This document shows positions 5,493-6,552 of a stretch of DNA of 6,552 nucleotides, in pieces. The position numbers and the translations under genes are program-made. The notes beneath the pieces were generated by a model that worked only from the letters and a program-made list of their open reading frames with translations, made no database searches and was not told the DNA's origin. The DNA comes from Chitinophagaceae bacterium (GTDB lineage: Bacteria > Bacteroidota > Bacteroidia > Chitinophagales > Chitinophagaceae). Where the stretch lies: contig JAHEZB010000129.1 in NCBI GenBank assembly GCA_023251285.1, positions 1 to 6,552 of the forward strand. The letters run 5' to 3'. Numbering within the stretch: position 1 is the stretch's first letter; each line of letters starts with the position of its first letter.

Positions 5493-6401
5493 ATGGAAAA
5501 TAATAATAATAATAGAAGTCACCGTTATCGCGATGACGACCGTTCTTCATCGAATGAAAGAAACTATGATAACAATTGGGACCGCACCTACAACAGGAGT
5601 TCCGACGATTGGCGGGATAATGATTATGAAAACCGGAACGTGTATTCCAGCGATCATGAAAGAGATTATTGGAAAAACCGCAATTCACAATTAAATGATC
5701 TGAATTGGAATACAAACAGGAATTATAACAGGGATTATAATAACGATTATAATCGCAACTATAACAACGACAGCAACCGGTATTATAGCGATTATAACCG
5801 GAATTATAACAATGATTATAACCGCAATAATGATTATAATCGAAGCAATTACAGGAGTGATACTTGGCGCAACAACAACAATGATAATTGGCGCAACAAC
5901 AGTGGCACTGATACCAATCGTTACAGGAACGAAGGCTGGCGCGATAATAACAGGAATGAAGACCGCGATTGGTGGGATAGAACAAAAGATGAAGTTGCGT
6001 CATGGTTTGGTGATGATGATGCCCAACGACGCCGCGAGCGTGATGAAAGAGAGCAAGGTAAACATCGTGGCAAAGGCCCAAAAAATTATACCCGTTCCCA
6101 GGAACGAATCAAAGAAGATGTGTCTGACAAACTATGTGACGACTCATTTTTAGACGCTTCTGAAATTGAAGTTGAGGTAAATGGAAATGAAGTTACCCTC
6201 ACCGGCCAGGTTGATTCACGGTATTCAAAACACCGGGCCGAAGATCTTGCAGAAGATGTAACCGGCGTATCACACGTTCAAAATAATTTGCGCGTTAAAG
6301 AAACTACACCCCAGGAAAACCGGGATAACCCGAAATACAATCCTGTAACTTCTGCGAGCGCAAATGCTCCAAAAAACAAGAAAGAAACAACAAAAGTATA
6401 A
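5493..6401 (+). CDS. BON-domain protein with Asn/Tyr/Asp/Arg-rich disordered N-terminal half
   Basis: This 302-residue protein has no signal peptide or membrane segment. Residues 1-155 are almost wholly N, D, R, Y, S and W and are presumably disordered. They include a degenerate octapeptide repeat around (D/N)YNNDYNR (81-117) and RNNNNDNWRNN-like stretches. A conserved-looking linker, DWWDRTKDEVASWFGDDDAQRRR (159-181), matches the SWFGD motif I recall in Bacteroidota BON proteins. The BON domain spans about 199-270 (YTRSQERIKEDVSDKL ... VTLTGQVDSRYSKHRAEDLAEDVTGVSHVQNNLRV). BON domains are associated with phospholipid or surface binding and with stress proteins such as OsmY. The tail (271-302) is polar and Lys-rich. 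The gene sits alone between an AT-rich gap and a strong terminator, so it is probably transcribed separately. A role in envelope or osmotic stress is a family-based guess. Confidence 0.85.
   Translation: MENNNNNRSHRYRDDDRSSSNERNYDNNWDRTYNRSSDDWRDNDYENRNVYSSDHERDYWKNRNSQLNDLNWNTNRNYNRDYNNDYNRNYNNDSNRYYSDYNRNYNNDYNRNNDYNRSNYRSDTWRNNNNDNWRNNSGTDTNRYRNEGWRDNNRNEDRDWWDRTKDEVASWFGDDDAQRRRERDEREQGKHRGKGPKNYTRSQERIKEDVSDKLCDDSFLDASEIEVEVNGNEVTLTGQVDSRYSKHRAEDLAEDVTGVSHVQNNLRVKETTPQENRDNPKYNPVTSASANAPKNKKETTKV
5733..5843 (+). repeat. In-frame degenerate 24-base (octapeptide) repeat in the BON-domain gene
   Basis: The stretch encodes residues 81-117, which read DYNNDYNR, NYNNDSNR, YYSDYNR, NYNNDYNR and NNDYNR in succession. 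This is a drifting 8-residue unit of about 24 bases, with two units shortened by one or two codons. The unit is rich in Asn and Tyr with one Arg per turn. Slippage during replication is the likely origin, so length may vary between strains. Confidence 0.7.
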
Positions 6402-6430
6402 TTGGTTTTTTAAATGTGAATACAGGAGTG

Positions 6431-6468
6431 AAACGCAGCGGATTTATTTTCGCTGCGTTTATTTTTAT
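6431..6468 (+). terminator. Intrinsic terminator of the BON-domain gene
   Basis: AAACGCAGCG (6431-6440) and CGCTGCGTTT (6451-6460) form a perfect 10-base-pair stem around a 10-base loop, followed by the U-rich ATTTTTAT (6461-6468). It lies 30 bases after the stop codon of the BON-domain gene. The rest of the window (6469-6552) shows no gene on either strand. Confidence 0.88.
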
Positions 6469-6552
6469 ACGCTGATTTTTTATGGTAAACAAAGAAATAT
6501 GCTAAATTCATCTTTTCAAAGCCTGTTCTTTACAGCAAAGGAAGAAATAAAT

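Noticed and set aside
5491..6081. Minus-strand open frame of 196 codons rich in Cys, His, Tyr and Asn
   Set aside because: It is antisense to the low-complexity part of the BON-domain gene. Its odd composition is what the complementary strand of repeated AAC/GAT/TAT codons produces, and it has no independent gene features.
5812..6153. Forward open frame of 113 codons in another frame, rich in Ile, Met and Thr
   Set aside because: It is a shadow of the same repetitive codons in the BON-domain gene. The hydrophobic start is a frame artefact.
6469..6552. Possible start of a downstream gene
   Set aside because: Forward and reverse frames here are closed quickly, with the ATG at 6482 giving only seven codons. 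No coding signal is visible before the window ends.

Overview
The window looks like a chromosomal segment of a member of the Bacteroidota, probably close to Chitinophagaceae. The signs are AT-rich DNA, start codons mostly preceded by A/T-rich sequence without strong Shine-Dalgarno motifs, a signal peptide ending in ...CFA-Q, a cytoplasmic SWFGD/BON-type protein of a kind I associate with this phylum, and a DUF6364-like antitoxin. The lineage call comes from remembered family resemblance, not from a search. All convincing genes are on the + strand.

Layout. Positions 1-264 are mostly non-coding. They hold what may be the last codons of an upstream gene, a compact array of GC-rich palindromes alternating with AT-rich direct repeats (81-221), and an imperfect palindrome (222-245) just upstream of a toxin-antitoxin pair. 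The pair is a small ribbon-helix-helix-like antitoxin (265-534) overlapping a PIN-domain toxin (524-952). The toxin gene overlaps the start of a heptose kinase gene, hddA (939-1961), by 14 bases. After a 257-base gap come gmhA (2219-2803), hddC (2796-3509) and gmhB (3578-4129). Next are a conserved secreted protein of unknown function (4198-5199), a 293-base AT-rich gap, and a protein with a long Asn/Tyr/Asp/Arg-rich disordered region followed by a BON domain (5493-6401). A clear intrinsic terminator closes that gene (6431-6468).

How the genes work together. HddA, GmhA, HddC and GmhB make up the complete four-step route from sedoheptulose 7-phosphate to a nucleotide-activated D-glycero-alpha-D-manno-heptose (GDP-linked in the characterised pathway). 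The order of action is GmhA, HddA, GmhB, HddC. The product is a sugar donor for surface glycans such as LPS, O-antigen, capsule or S-layer glycan. No glycosyltransferase or heptose-modifying enzyme lies in the window. The most notable arrangement is the toxin-antitoxin module physically joined to the first heptose gene and preceded by a structured repeat array. I found no convincing evidence of an entirely new system. The TA/hddA junction and the repeat array are the parts most worth a second look.
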